From Streptomyces sp. yr375 (lineage in GTDB: Bacteria > Actinomycetota > Actinomycetes > Streptomycetales > Streptomycetaceae), in the NCBI RefSeq assembly GCF_900110755.1, contig NZ_FOFF01000016.1, positions 86,458 through 150,457 on the forward strand: DNA of 64,000 nt. The letters are read 5' to 3'. Under the pieces are notes generated by a model that was not told the DNA's origin, made no database searches, and worked only from the letters and a program-made list of their open reading frames with translations. Shown here in pieces: positions 33,207 through 41,994 of this stretch. Within the stretch, counting starts at the first letter, position 1. Each line of letters starts with the position of its first letter. Position numbers and translations under genes: made by a program.

Positions 33207-34427
33207 ATGACAACGGCGGACATGGCAGCGCGGCGCGCACTGGGAGCCTGCGCCGTCCTGGTGGTCGGCGCCCTGACCCTGACCGCCTGCGGGGGCAGCG
33301 CCAACGCCAAGGACGACGACGCGAAGGGCGGCAAGAGCTCCGCCAAGACGTCCACCGCGAAGATCGTCATCTTGGCGAAGGACGGTTCGACGGGTGCGTC
33401 GATCAACGCGACCGGCGTGAAGGTGAGTGACGGCCGGCTCACCGACGTGAAGATGACGGTGGCCGGGTCGGGGCAGGCCGTCGAGGGTTCCCTGTCGGCC
33501 GACGGCAGCAGTTGGAAGCCGAAGGAGCAGCTCGAGCGCGGGACGAAATATCAGATATCGGCGACCGCGAAGGACGCCGCCGGCAAGGCCGCCGCCGCCA
33601 ACTCCATCTTCACCACCGTCACTTCGGCCAACAGCTTCATAGGGACGTACACGCCGGACGGCGGCACGACGGTCGGGGTCGGGATGCCGGTGTCGTTCAC
33701 GTTCGACAAGGCGATCGGCGACAAGAAGGCCGTGCAGTCGCACATCACGGTCACCTCCAGCAGTGGCCAGCAGGTGGTCGGGCACTGGTTCGGGGCGCAG
33801 CGGCTCGACTTCCGGCCCGAGGAGTACTGGAAGGCCGGCTCCAAGGTCACGATGAAGATCGACCTGGACGGCGTGGAGGGCGCGAACGGCGTCTACGGGG
33901 TGCAGAAGAAGACGGTCGCCTTCACCGTCGGGCGGTCGCAGGTGTCCACGGTCGACGTGAACACGCAGACCATGACGGTGGTGCGGGACGGGCAGACCCT
34001 GAAGACGGTTCCGATCTCGTCGGGCAGCCCGGAGCACACCACGTACAACGGGCAGATGGTGATCTCCGAGAAGTTCACGCAGACCCGTATGGACAGTCGG
34101 ACGGTCGACCTGGGCGGCGAGTACGACATCCCGGACGTGCCGCATGCGATGCGGTTGACGCAGTCCGGCACGTTCATCCACGGCAACTACTGGTACAGCA
34201 AGGGCAATCCGCCCTTCGGTCGCACCGGGACCAGTCACGGCTGTGTCGGGCTCGCCGACGTGCAGGGCGCGCAGGGTGACACGCCCGCCAAGTGGTTCTA
34301 CGACGAGTCGTTGATCGGGGATGTCGTGGTCGTCAAGAACTCCCCGGACAAGACGGTGGCCCCGGACAACGGGCTGAACGGCTGGAACATGTCATGGGCC
34401 GAGTGGACCGCCGGAAGCACGGCCTGA
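33207..34427 (+). CDS. L,D-transpeptidase lipoprotein
   Basis: The 406-residue protein has a lipoprotein signal peptide (lipobox LTAC, Cys ~28), a linker, two Ig-like domains (FIGTYTPDGGTTVGVGMPVS etc.), and a YkuD domain with HGNYW and SHGCVGL (catalytic His344/Cys346). It makes 3-3 crosslinks in peptidoglycan, important for hyphal wall resistance. GGAG precedes the ATG. This is the usual architecture of actinobacterial Ldt enzymes. Confidence 0.93.
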   Translation: MTTADMAARRALGACAVLVVGALTLTACGGSANAKDDDAKGGKSSAKTSTAKIVILAKDGSTGASINATGVKVSDGRLTDVKMTVAGSGQAVEGSLSADGSSWKPKEQLERGTKYQISATAKDAAGKAAAANSIFTTVTSANSFIGTYTPDGGTTVGVGMPVSFTFDKAIGDKKAVQSHITVTSSSGQQVVGHWFGAQRLDFRPEEYWKAGSKVTMKIDLDGVEGANGVYGVQKKTVAFTVGRSQVSTVDVNTQTMTVVRDGQTLKTVPISSGSPEHTTYNGQMVISEKFTQTRMDSRTVDLGGEYDIPDVPHAMRLTQSGTFIHGNYWYSKGNPPFGRTGTSHGCVGLADVQGAQGDTPAKWFYDESLIGDVVVVKNSPDKTVAPDNGLNGWNMSWAEWTAGSTA

Positions 34428-34480
34428 GCGACGAGGGGCGCCGGGAACGCCGTCTGACCCGCGGCTTCTGACAGGTCGTC

Positions 34481-34509
34481 GGGCCGTGCGGAAACTTTTC
34501 GCGCGGCCC
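34481..34509 (+). terminator. Terminator after the L,D-transpeptidase gene
   Basis: GGGCCGTGCG and CGCGCGGCCC form a 10-bp stem with one G-U pair around GAAACTTTT, followed by TCGCGTTTT. Confidence 0.65.
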
Positions 34510-34614
34510 TCGCGTTTTCCCGGCATACGTTTTCTCGGTTCGCGGACATGATGCCCGACCGAGGGGCTACGGTATGCACCCACAAGGTGACATGCAGCAA
34601 CGCCGGGAGAAACC

Positions 34615-35361
34615 TTGAGCGTTCCGTACGAGACGACAGCGTACGAACCAGCCGAGTCGCCCGAGTCTCCGGAGGAGCACCTCGCGCGGTTGCTCGGTCG
34701 CGCCCTGAATTCGTTCGAGCTGCCTGACGACGTCTTGCGGCGGCTCGAGTTCGCGCTGGCGCACGACAGTTCGCTGCACTCCGCGCACCACAGCGCGGGC
34801 CTGCACCGGGAGACCTACCGGCACACCTGGCTGCTGGCCGACGGCTACGCGCTCACGCTGTGGGAGCTCGTGCACAACACCGCGCCGGGCAGCGAGCCGC
34901 AGCGCGAGGTGTACGTCGACGAGGAGGAACTGCGCGCGGCGACGTCCCGGCTGCCGCTGCCGTCGGACGCCGCCGACTTCGAACTGCCGGTGCTGGTGCA
35001 CCTGTCGCCGGTCCCCGCGCCCCGGCACGTGTACGTGCCGGACGACTCGGCGGACCACGCGCGCCGGCTGCTGCGCCGCGCGGAGAACCCGGACGGGCCC
35101 GGCGAGGAGACGGCCGCGCTGCTGAAGTCGGCGTTCGCGCATCAGATCACCCAGGCCTTCGGCCGTCCCTGCCGCGCGGGCCGCATCGGTCTGGGCTACT
35201 CGCTGTACGAGCACGCGTTCCTGCTGCGGGACGGCCAGGAGGTCTCGCTGTGGGAGGTCGAGCACACGGCGACGCCCGACGGGCGGCACATGTGCGAGGT
35301 GTATCCGTCCGAGACCGCGGCCCGGGACGCGATGGAACGCCGGGCGGCGCAGGTCTCCTGA
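34615..35361 (+). CDS. Conserved Streptomyces protein with two related halves
   Basis: The 248-residue soluble protein has two similar units: LLGRALNSFELPDDVLRRLE with TYRHTWLLADGYALTLWELV, and LLKSAFAHQITQAFGRPCRA with LYEHAFLLRDGQEVSLWEVE. Each ends in LWE(L/V)(V/E)H. I believe this is the DUF6227-type family but cannot verify the number. TTG start follows GGGAGA. No catalytic motif is visible. Confidence 0.8.
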   Translation: MSVPYETTAYEPAESPESPEEHLARLLGRALNSFELPDDVLRRLEFALAHDSSLHSAHHSAGLHRETYRHTWLLADGYALTLWELVHNTAPGSEPQREVYVDEEELRAATSRLPLPSDAADFELPVLVHLSPVPAPRHVYVPDDSADHARRLLRRAENPDGPGEETAALLKSAFAHQITQAFGRPCRAGRIGLGYSLYEHAFLLRDGQEVSLWEVEHTATPDGRHMCEVYPSETAARDAMERRAAQVS

Positions 35362-35380
35362 GCGGCGGCTCCCGCGCGGG

Positions 35381-35668
35381 TCAGTGGCCGCCGTCGAGTT
35401 GCCGTACGAGGCCCGCGAAGGCGGCCTTCTCGGCGGGGGTCAGCTCGACGGCCTCCTGGTGGGGGCCGGTCTGGCGTTGGCACGGGAGAGCGGGCAGGGC
35501 CGACAGCGCGGGTGGGGCAGGGCGGGCGGGGAGCACCGGGTGGGGTGCGGCGGCGGAGCGGATGCGGATGCGGCGCAGGACCCGGGTCAGGACGAGCAGC
35601 CAGGCGACGGACGCCACGGCGAGGACGGTCAGGGCCGTCAACTGAGTGGGCGTGAGATGCACGGGCAT
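35381..35668 (-). CDS. Small single-pass membrane protein
   Basis: The 95-residue protein has one helix near the N-terminus (ALTVLAVASVAWLLVLTRVL, ~11-30), a basic stop-transfer (RRIRIR), a Pro/Ala-rich linker, and a C-terminal acidic segment (VELTPAEKAAFAGLVRQLDG). The chosen ATG gives a short N-terminus just before the helix. Function unknown. Confidence 0.6.
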   Translation of the reverse strand: MPVHLTPTQLTALTVLAVASVAWLLVLTRVLRRIRIRSAAAPHPVLPARPAPPALSALPALPCQRQTGPHQEAVELTPAEKAAFAGLVRQLDGGH

Positions 35669-35796
35669 ACCGCCCAGTACACACCACGGTCCGGGACTTT
35701 GGCCCCGGACCGTGACGTATCTCGCAGGCCACGCACATCGCGTGAAAGGCCTTTTCAGCGCGGAGAGTTGTGAATCACCGCAGATATTCATAGAAA

Positions 35797-35890
35797 CCGC
35801 AGCAAGCCGCAGTAAGCCGCAGTAAGCCGCTGTATTGCGTACGAACCGGCAGGAAACTTCAGGAACCGGTAGGAACCTGTAGGAACCCCG
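35797..35890. repeat. Two adjoining degenerate ~10-bp repeat tracts
   Basis: GCAGTAAGCC-type units occur about three times, followed by AGGAACCTGT-type units about four times. They lie in the gap downstream of fruA and are unlike the surrounding sequence in being A-rich. Confidence 0.75.
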
Positions 35891-35926
35891 TAGCAGCTCG
35901 CAGGAGCTTGTCGAAGGTCGGAGCCG

Positions 35927-38053
35927 TTACGCGGCCACCGGCTGCTTGGGTTTCGGAGTCGTGGTGGTCGCGGGTTCCTCCGTCGGGTCGGGTTCCGTGG
36001 TGCCGGGGGCCGGCTTGCGCAGGCCCTTGAGGACGATGACCAGGGCCGTCGTCACGCACACGCCCGCCGCGATGGCGATCAGGTAGAGGAACGGGTTGCC
36101 GATCAACGGGACCACGAAGATGCCGCCGTGCGGGGCGCGCAGCGTGGCGCCGAAGGCCATCGACAGGGCGCCGGTAACCGCGCCGCCCGCCATCGAGGCC
36201 GGGATGACGCGCAGCGGGTCGGCCGCGGCAAACGGGATCGCGCCCTCGGAGATGAAGGAGGCGCCCAGGACCCAGGCGGCCTTGCCGTTCTCGCGCTCGG
36301 CCGGGGTGAAGAGCTTCTTGCGGACGGTGGTCGCGAGCGCCATGCCCAGCGGCGGGACCATGCCCGCGGCCATCACGGCGGCCATGACCTTCATCGCGGA
36401 GTCGCTGGGGTCCTGGACGGCGATGCCGGCCGTGGCGAAGGCGTACGCGACCTTGTTGACCGGGCCGCCGAGGTCGAAGCACATCATCAGGCCGAGCAGC
36501 ACGCCGAGCAGGACGGCGTTGGTGCCGGACAGGCCGGCCAGCCAGTCCGTCATGCCCTTCTGGGCCTCGGCGATGGGCTTGCCGATCACGACGAACATCA
36601 GGAAGCCGACGATCAGCGAGGAGATCAGCGGGATCACCACGACCGGCATGATGCCGCGCAGCACCGGCGGGATCGTGATCCGCTGGATCGCGAGGACGGT
36701 GCCGCCCGCCAGCAGACCCGCGACCAGACCGCCGAGGAAGCCGGCGGCGATGTTGGAGGCGATCATGCCGCCGACGAACCCGGGGACGAGGCCGGGGCGG
36801 TCCGCCATGCCGTAGGCGATGTAGCCGGCGAGGACCGGGATGAGGAAGCCGAAGGCGACCCCGCCGATCTGGAACAGCAGGGCGCCCCAACTGTCGACCT
36901 GGGTCCAGGAGAAGTGCTCCATGACCGAGGGCGCCTTGTTGATCTCCCAGCCGCCGATCGCGAAGCCGAGCGCGAGCAGCAGACCGCCCGCGGCGACGAA
37001 CGGGACCATGTAACTGACGCCGGTCATCAACCACTTGCGGAGCTTGGTGCCGTAGCTGTCGCCGGACTCGCCGGCCCGCTCGACCGGCGTACCGCCCCTG
37101 GCCGCCGCGCTGACCTCGCCGCGTGTCGCCTTCCCGCGCACTTCGGTGATCAGCTCGGCGGGACGGTTGACGCCCGCCTTCACGCCGACGTCCACGGTGG
37201 GCTTGCCGGCGAAGCGGTCCTTGTCGCGTACGGGGACGTCGTGGGCGAAGATCACGCCGTCCGCGGCGGCGATGACGGCCGGGTCGAGCCGGGTGAAACC
37301 GGCCGATCCCTGCGTCTCCGCGACCAGCTCGACACCCGCCTCTCGGCCCGCGTTCTCCAGGGCCTCGGCCGCCATGTAGGTGTGGGCGATGCCGGTGGGG
37401 CAGGAGGTGACGGCGACGATGCGGAAGGGGCGCTCGGGTTCGGGGGCCGGGGGCGCGGAGGCGTCCGGGGTCACAGTCGGGGGCGGGGTGGGGGCCGTGT
37501 CGGCGTCGGCGGAGGCCGCCGTCGACGCCGACACGGAGTTTTCGTGGGTGCCTTCGGCAACGGCCTCCGCTGCGGTCTCGGCAAAGGCCTCGGCTGTGGC
37601 CTCGGCTGGGGTCTCGTCGCCGCGGATCAGTGCCGCCGCGGTGGCCGCGTCGCCGGCCGAGCGCAGTGCGTCGGTGAACTCGGCGTTCATCAGGTGGCGG
37701 GCCAGGGAGGACAGGATCGTCAGGTGGGCGTCGTCCGCGCCGGCCGGGGCGGCGATGAGGAAGATCAGGTCGGCGGGGCCGTCCGGGGCGCCGAAGTCGA
37801 TGCCGGGGGTGCTGCGCCCGAAGGCGAGCGTCGGCTCGGTGACGTGGGCGCTGCGGCAGTGCGGGATGCCGATGCCGCCGTCGAGGCCGGTGGGCATCTG
37901 GGCCTCGCGGGCGGCCACGTCGGCGAGGAAGCCCTCCAGGTCGGTCACCCGGCCCAGGGTCACCATGCGCTCGGCGAGGGATCGCGCCGCCGCTTCCTTC
38001 GTTTCGGCGGACAGGTCGAGATCGACCAGGTCCGCGGTGATCATGTCGCTCAT
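35927..38053 (-). CDS. fruA: PTS fructose transporter subunit IIABC
   Basis: The 708-residue fusion contains EIIA (~1-145; phosphorylation site His65 in GIGIPHCRSAH), a linker rich in Ala/Glu/Thr/Pro, EIIB (~210-310; Cys218 in TSCPTGIAHTYMAAEALE) and the membrane EIIC (~335-690, about nine helices). It imports fructose as fructose 1-phosphate. GGAGC precedes the ATG. It is the last gene of the fruR-fruK-fruA operon, 118 bp after fruK. Confidence 0.95.
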   Translation of the reverse strand: MSDMITADLVDLDLSAETKEAAARSLAERMVTLGRVTDLEGFLADVAAREAQMPTGLDGGIGIPHCRSAHVTEPTLAFGRSTPGIDFGAPDGPADLIFLIAAPAGADDAHLTILSSLARHLMNAEFTDALRSAGDAATAAALIRGDETPAEATAEAFAETAAEAVAEGTHENSVSASTAASADADTAPTPPPTVTPDASAPPAPEPERPFRIVAVTSCPTGIAHTYMAAEALENAGREAGVELVAETQGSAGFTRLDPAVIAAADGVIFAHDVPVRDKDRFAGKPTVDVGVKAGVNRPAELITEVRGKATRGEVSAAARGGTPVERAGESGDSYGTKLRKWLMTGVSYMVPFVAAGGLLLALGFAIGGWEINKAPSVMEHFSWTQVDSWGALLFQIGGVAFGFLIPVLAGYIAYGMADRPGLVPGFVGGMIASNIAAGFLGGLVAGLLAGGTVLAIQRITIPPVLRGIMPVVVIPLISSLIVGFLMFVVIGKPIAEAQKGMTDWLAGLSGTNAVLLGVLLGLMMCFDLGGPVNKVAYAFATAGIAVQDPSDSAMKVMAAVMAAGMVPPLGMALATTVRKKLFTPAERENGKAAWVLGASFISEGAIPFAAADPLRVIPASMAGGAVTGALSMAFGATLRAPHGGIFVVPLIGNPFLYLIAIAAGVCVTTALVIVLKGLRKPAPGTTEPDPTEEPATTTTPKPKQPVAA

Positions 38054-38099
38054 CGCGGGCTCCTTCGCGCGCTTATCGCCCGGGGGTCGGGGTGGGCGA

Positions 38100-38170
38100 G
38101 GGGCAGGGTGGGGGTGGGGACGGGAGTAAGGGTGGGGGTGGGGGTGAGGGGGCCGGTTGACCGGAGGGGG
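38100..38170. repeat. G-rich tract between fruA and fruK
   Basis: The top strand carries many runs of three to six G separated by one to four bases (GGGTGGGGGTGGGG type). This meets the simple G-quadruplex pattern on the strand that is template for the operon. Confidence 0.6.
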
Positions 38171-38171
38171 G

Positions 38172-39134
38172 TCATGACACCGGTTCCTTCAGTTCGCGGT
38201 CGACCGGTATCTCCGCCGTGACCGTCACCGCCGCCGGGTCCAGGTCGGCCGGGGTCGGCATCACGCTGCCGGGGAGTTGGACGGCGGCAGCGCCGTGTGC
38301 GACGGCGGAGGCGAGGGCCGCCGGGCCGCTGCCGCCGGCGATGAGGAAACCGGCGAGGGAGGAGTCGCCCGCTCCCACATTGCTGCGTACGACGTCCACG
38401 CGCGCGCTCGCGAACCAGGTACCCGTGTCCGTCACGAGGAGTTGGCCGTCGGCGCCCAGGCTCGCGAGTACGGCGCGAGCGCCCATCTCGCGCAGTTCCT
38501 CGGCCGCTTTCACCGCGTCGCCCACGGTGGTGAGGGGGCGTCCGACGGCTTCCGCGAGTTCCTCGGCGTTGGGCTTGACGACGTCGGGGCGTTCGCGCAG
38601 GGCTTCGAGCAGGGCGCGCCCGGAGGTGTCCAGCGCGATGCGCGCTCCCCCGGCGTGCGCCCGCGCGACGACCTCGGCGTACCAGGACGGCGCGAGCCCC
38701 CGGGGCAGGCTGCCGCAGCAGGCGATCCAGTCGGCGTCGCGGGACTGCTCACGCACGGTGTCCAGGAGCAGTTCCTGTTCGGCGGCGGAGAGTTCGGGGC
38801 CCGGGGCGTTGATCTTCGTGAGGACGCCGTCCGACTCCGCGAGCGCGATGTTCGAGCGGGTGGCTCCGGCGACCGGGACCGGCGCGACCTCGATGCCCTG
38901 CGCGTCGAGCAGGTCGGCGACGAGTGCGCCCGGCGCACCACCCAGGGGCAGGACGGCGACCGTGCGCCGCCCGGCGGCGGCGACCGCGCGCGAGACGTTG
39001 ACGCCCTTGCCGCCCGGGTCCATCCGCTCGCCGGTGGCGCGGATGACCTCGCCGCGGTCGAGGCGCGGGACTTCGTAGGTGCGGTCGAGGGACGGGTTGG
39101 GGGTGACGGTGAGGATCACACCTGCGGTGCTCAT
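38172..39134 (-). CDS. fruK: 1-phosphofructokinase
   Basis: The 320-residue PfkB-family kinase has LTVTPNPSLDRTYEV, DPGGKGVNVSRAVAAAG, the sugar-binding KPNAEELAEAVG, and the C-terminal signature VGAGDSSLAGFLIAGG with catalytic Asp. It phosphorylates fructose 1-phosphate to the 1,6-bisphosphate. Its ATG overlaps the fruR stop by ATGA. Confidence 0.95.
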   Translation of the reverse strand: MSTAGVILTVTPNPSLDRTYEVPRLDRGEVIRATGERMDPGGKGVNVSRAVAAAGRRTVAVLPLGGAPGALVADLLDAQGIEVAPVPVAGATRSNIALAESDGVLTKINAPGPELSAAEQELLLDTVREQSRDADWIACCGSLPRGLAPSWYAEVVARAHAGGARIALDTSGRALLEALRERPDVVKPNAEELAEAVGRPLTTVGDAVKAAEELREMGARAVLASLGADGQLLVTDTGTWFASARVDVVRSNVGAGDSSLAGFLIAGGSGPAALASAVAHGAAAVQLPGSVMPTPADLDPAAVTVTAEIPVDRELKEPVS

Positions 39135-39892
39135 GCGCGTACTACTTCCGTGCCGCCGCGTTCGATCGTGGCCGCGTCGTCGGGGCTCAGGCCGCTGTCG
39201 GTGATCAGCAGGTCCACGTCGTTCAGGTCGCCGAAGCGGGCGAAGTGCTCCTGGCCGTGCTTGGCGGAGTCGGCGAGCAGGACGACCCGGCGGGCGGCGG
39301 CGACGGCGGCTCGCTTCACGGCGGCCTCGGCGAGGTCGGGGGTGGTGAGTCCGTGCTCGGCGGAGAAGCCGTTGGCGGCGACGAACAGGACGTCGGCGCG
39401 GATCTCGCCGTATGCGCGGAGCGCCCAGGCGTCGACGGCGGCGCGCGTCCGGTGTCGTACGCGCCCCCCGACGAGGTGAAGCTGCATGCCGGGGTGGTCC
39501 GCGAGGCGGGCCGCGATGGGCAGGCTGTGGGTGACGACCGTCAGCTCGGCCTCCAGTGGGAGGGCGGCGGCGAGTCGGGCGACCGTGGTGCCGGCGTCGA
39601 GGATGACCGTGCCCTCGGACGGCAGTTCCGTGAGGGCCGCCTTGGCGATGCGGTCCTTCTCGTCGGTGGAGGTGCCCTCGCGTTCGGCGAGGTCCGGTTC
39701 GAAGTCGAGGCGTCCGGCCGGTATGGCACCGCCGTGCACGCGGCGCACCAGGCCGGCTCGGTCGAGGGCCTTCAGGTCGCGGCGGATCGTCTCCGCCGTG
39801 ACCTGGAACTCCTCGGCGAGCGACAGGACGTCCACCCGGCCGGCGTCACGGGCGAGCCGCAGGATCTCCTGCTGCCGCTCCGGTGCGTACAT
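39131..39892 (-). CDS. fruR: DeoR family regulator of the fructose operon
   Basis: The 253-residue protein has the DeoR N-terminal helix-turn-helix (RQQEILRLARDAGRVDVLSL, TAETIRRDLKALDRAGLVRR VHGGAI pattern) and a sugar-phosphate sensing domain (VILDAGTTVARLAAAL, ADVLFVAANGFSAEHGLTT). It probably derepresses the operon when fructose 1-phosphate is bound. It leads the operon and is translationally coupled to fruK. Confidence 0.92.
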   Translation of the reverse strand: MYAPERQQEILRLARDAGRVDVLSLAEEFQVTAETIRRDLKALDRAGLVRRVHGGAIPAGRLDFEPDLAEREGTSTDEKDRIAKAALTELPSEGTVILDAGTTVARLAAALPLEAELTVVTHSLPIAARLADHPGMQLHLVGGRVRHRTRAAVDAWALRAYGEIRADVLFVAANGFSAEHGLTTPDLAEAAVKRAAVAAARRVVLLADSAKHGQEHFARFGDLNDVDLLITDSGLSPDDAATIERGGTEVVRA

Positions 39893-39921
39893 GTCCGTTC
39901 GCCTCCGACCGTCACCGGGGC

Positions 39922-40002
39922 TATGCCCGAACTTGTGGTTTCGCCACGGAGGCTACGCCCGGATTTTCGGAAAGTAAACAGGTTCGGACTTTGTTCGGGC
40001 AT
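39922..40002. promoter_or_regulatory. Inverted FruR operator candidates
   Basis: ATGCCCGAAC on the top strand (39922-39931) and its exact inverse GTTCGGGCAT (39993-40002) flank the presumed fruR promoter, 61 bp apart. Additional GTTCGGAC-like sequence lies beside the second copy. Paired sites about six helical turns apart fit DNA looping by a DeoR protein. Confidence 0.5.
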
Positions 40003-40022
40003 GAACGGACTTCGGGTTCGAG

Positions 40023-40095
40023 TCGTCCGTCCGACTGTCCGGCCGTCCGACTCTCCGCCATCCGGCTCTCCGGCCGTCTAGCCGTCTGGCCGTTC
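40023..40095. repeat. Degenerate CCGTCCGACT-type repeats
   Basis: About seven imperfect copies of a ~9-10 bp C/T-rich unit (CCGTCCGACT, CCGGCTCT variants) run in tandem in the gap between fruR and the convergent-side exporter gene. Confidence 0.6.
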
Positions 40096-40123
40096 TCCGA
40101 GCCGGCCTGCCGGTGGGTATGGG

Positions 40124-40160
40124 AAGGGCCCATGGAATCCGCCGTGTGTGCCGGGCCCTT
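40124..40160 (-). terminator. Possible terminator of the DHA2 exporter
   Basis: AAGGGCCC and GGGCCCTT form an 8-bp stem with a 21-nt loop, about 60 bp past the exporter stop on the minus strand. Confidence 0.4.
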
Positions 40161-40222
40161 CGCCTGGGGGTGCCTGGGGGATGCCTGAGGGGCGCCCCGG
40201 TGGGGCAGGAGGGGAGTGCGCG

Positions 40223-41932
40223 TCAGCCCGCGAGCTCCCGCTCCCGCTCGCGCTCCTCCCCGGCGGGTGCGTACTCCTCCTCGATCGCCGCTCCCTCCAC
40301 ATGCTGCGCCGGTCGCTTCGGCAGGGCGAACATCAGCAGGAAGATGGCGAACATCACCAGGGCCACCCAGCCCAGGGCGTGTTGGAAGGCGTTCACGAAG
40401 GCGGGACGTACCTGGTCCGGGGTCAGTCGGTCGCCGATCTCGCCGAAGAAGACGACCGCGACGAGGCCGAGGCCGAGCGCGTTGCCCATCTGCTGGACGG
40501 TGTTGATGAGCCCGGACGCCGAACCGGCGTGTTCGCGCGGCACGTCCGACAGCACCGCGTCCGTCAGCGGCGCGACGATCAGGCCCATGCCGACGCCCAT
40601 CACGACCAGCGGCAACGCCATCTGCCACGAGGTGATGGCGAGGCCGTAGCGCTCGGACTCCCCGATATAGAGCAGCACGCCGAGCCCCATCAACAGCGCG
40701 CCCGCCTGGAGGACCTTGCGTCCGAAGCGCGGGACCAGTTTCTGGACGGACAGCCCGGCGGCCGTCGAGACGGCGAGCGAGAAGGGGACGCCGGTCAGGC
40801 CGGCCTTCAGCGGGCTCCAGCCCAGGCCCGTCTGCATGTACAGCGTCCAGACCAGGAAGAACACGCCGAGACCGACCCCGAAGACGGTCTGTACGGCGAC
40901 GCCCGCGGCGAAGCTCCGTACCCGGAAGAGGGAGAGCTCGATCAGCGGTGAGCCGTCCCGCGCGCCCTTGCGCCGCTCGTACGCGACGAGCGCCCCGAAG
41001 ACGACGAGCGCGCCGGCCATCGACACGTACCCCCACATCGGCCAGCCCAGCTCACGGCCGCGGGTGAGCGGGTAGAGCAGCATGAGCAGCGCGACGGTGA
41101 CCAGGACGACGCCGACGAGGTCCAGTTTCAGCGCCTTGGGGGCCTTGGACTCCGTGATGAAGCGGCTGCCGAGGATCAGTCCGACGATGCCGACCGGCAG
41201 GTTGATGAGGAAGATCGGCCGCCATTCCAGCCCGAACAGGTTCCACTCCGTCAGCAGTGCGCCGAGCAGCGGTCCCGAGACGGCTCCCAGTCCCACGATC
41301 GCGCCGAAGAGCCCGAAGACCTTCCCCCGCTCGTGCGCCGGAAACGTGGCGTGCACGATCGACAGCACCTGCGGGACCATCAGCGCCGCCATGGCGCCTT
41401 GCAGGATGCGTGAGGAGACCAGCATCTCCGGGTTCGCGGCGAAGCCGCACAGTGCGGAGGCGAGGGTGAAGCCGCCGATGCCGACGAGGAACAGCCGCTT
41501 GCGGCCGTGGATGTCGCCGAGTCGGCCGCCGGTGATGAGTCCGGCGGCGAAGGCGAGCGCGTAACCGGCGGTGATCCACTGGATCTGGCTCCAGGAGGCG
41601 CCCGCCTCCTCCTGTATGGAGGGGATCGCGATGTTGACGATCGTGACGTCGACGAGGTCCATGAAGGCCGCGGTCATCACGATGGCGAGGGCGAACCAGC
41701 GGCGGCGGTCACCCGCGGTCGTTGTCTCGGAGGCTGGGGCGGAAGCGGAAGGGGTGCCCTGGGAGGGCTGAGTGGGCTGAGCGGGCAGAGCGGACGGGGT
41801 GACCGGAGTGGGCAGGACGGGCGGGGTGGGCAAAACGGGCGGGGTCGGCTGGCCGTCGTCGCCGGAAGTCTCGGCGGAGGTCTCGCTGGAGGTCTCGCCG
41901 GAGCTCTCCGTGGACGTCTCGGTGGAGGTCAT
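40223..41932 (-). CDS. DHA2-family (EmrB/QacA-type) MFS drug exporter
   Basis: The 569-residue protein has ~14 membrane helices starting near residue 85. DHA2 motifs include DLVDVTIVNIAIPSIQEE and the loop GGRLGDIHGRKRLFLVG. The first ~80 residues are low complexity (repeated Thr/Ser/Glu, then PTPPVLP repeats). A charged tail (GEERERERELAG) ends it. The ATG at MTSTETSTESS avoids a poor upstream start. It is divergent from a WYL regulator with a shared inverted repeat. Confidence 0.88.
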   Translation of the reverse strand: MTSTETSTESSGETSSETSAETSGDDGQPTPPVLPTPPVLPTPVTPSALPAQPTQPSQGTPSASAPASETTTAGDRRRWFALAIVMTAAFMDLVDVTIVNIAIPSIQEEAGASWSQIQWITAGYALAFAAGLITGGRLGDIHGRKRLFLVGIGGFTLASALCGFAANPEMLVSSRILQGAMAALMVPQVLSIVHATFPAHERGKVFGLFGAIVGLGAVSGPLLGALLTEWNLFGLEWRPIFLINLPVGIVGLILGSRFITESKAPKALKLDLVGVVLVTVALLMLLYPLTRGRELGWPMWGYVSMAGALVVFGALVAYERRKGARDGSPLIELSLFRVRSFAAGVAVQTVFGVGLGVFFLVWTLYMQTGLGWSPLKAGLTGVPFSLAVSTAAGLSVQKLVPRFGRKVLQAGALLMGLGVLLYIGESERYGLAITSWQMALPLVVMGVGMGLIVAPLTDAVLSDVPREHAGSASGLINTVQQMGNALGLGLVAVVFFGEIGDRLTPDQVRPAFVNAFQHALGWVALVMFAIFLLMFALPKRPAQHVEGAAIEEEYAPAGEERERERELAG

Positions 41933-41950
41933 GGTGCGATAGTAGGACCG

Positions 41951-41975
41951 CAATAGGCCAGATCGTGTCCTATTG
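41951..41975. promoter_or_regulatory. Operator candidate between exporter and WYL regulator
   Basis: CAATAGG-N11-CCTATTG is a perfect 7-nt inverted repeat in an AT-rich patch. It is 19 bp from each gene start, and thus positioned to control both divergent genes. Confidence 0.6.
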
Positions 41976-41994
41976 GTACGGCATCCTCGGATGC

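Noticed and set aside
40223..41932. Secreted or surface domain in the Thr/Ser/Pro-rich N-terminus of the exporter
   Set aside because: There is no signal peptide; it is a disordered cytoplasmic tail before the first helix.
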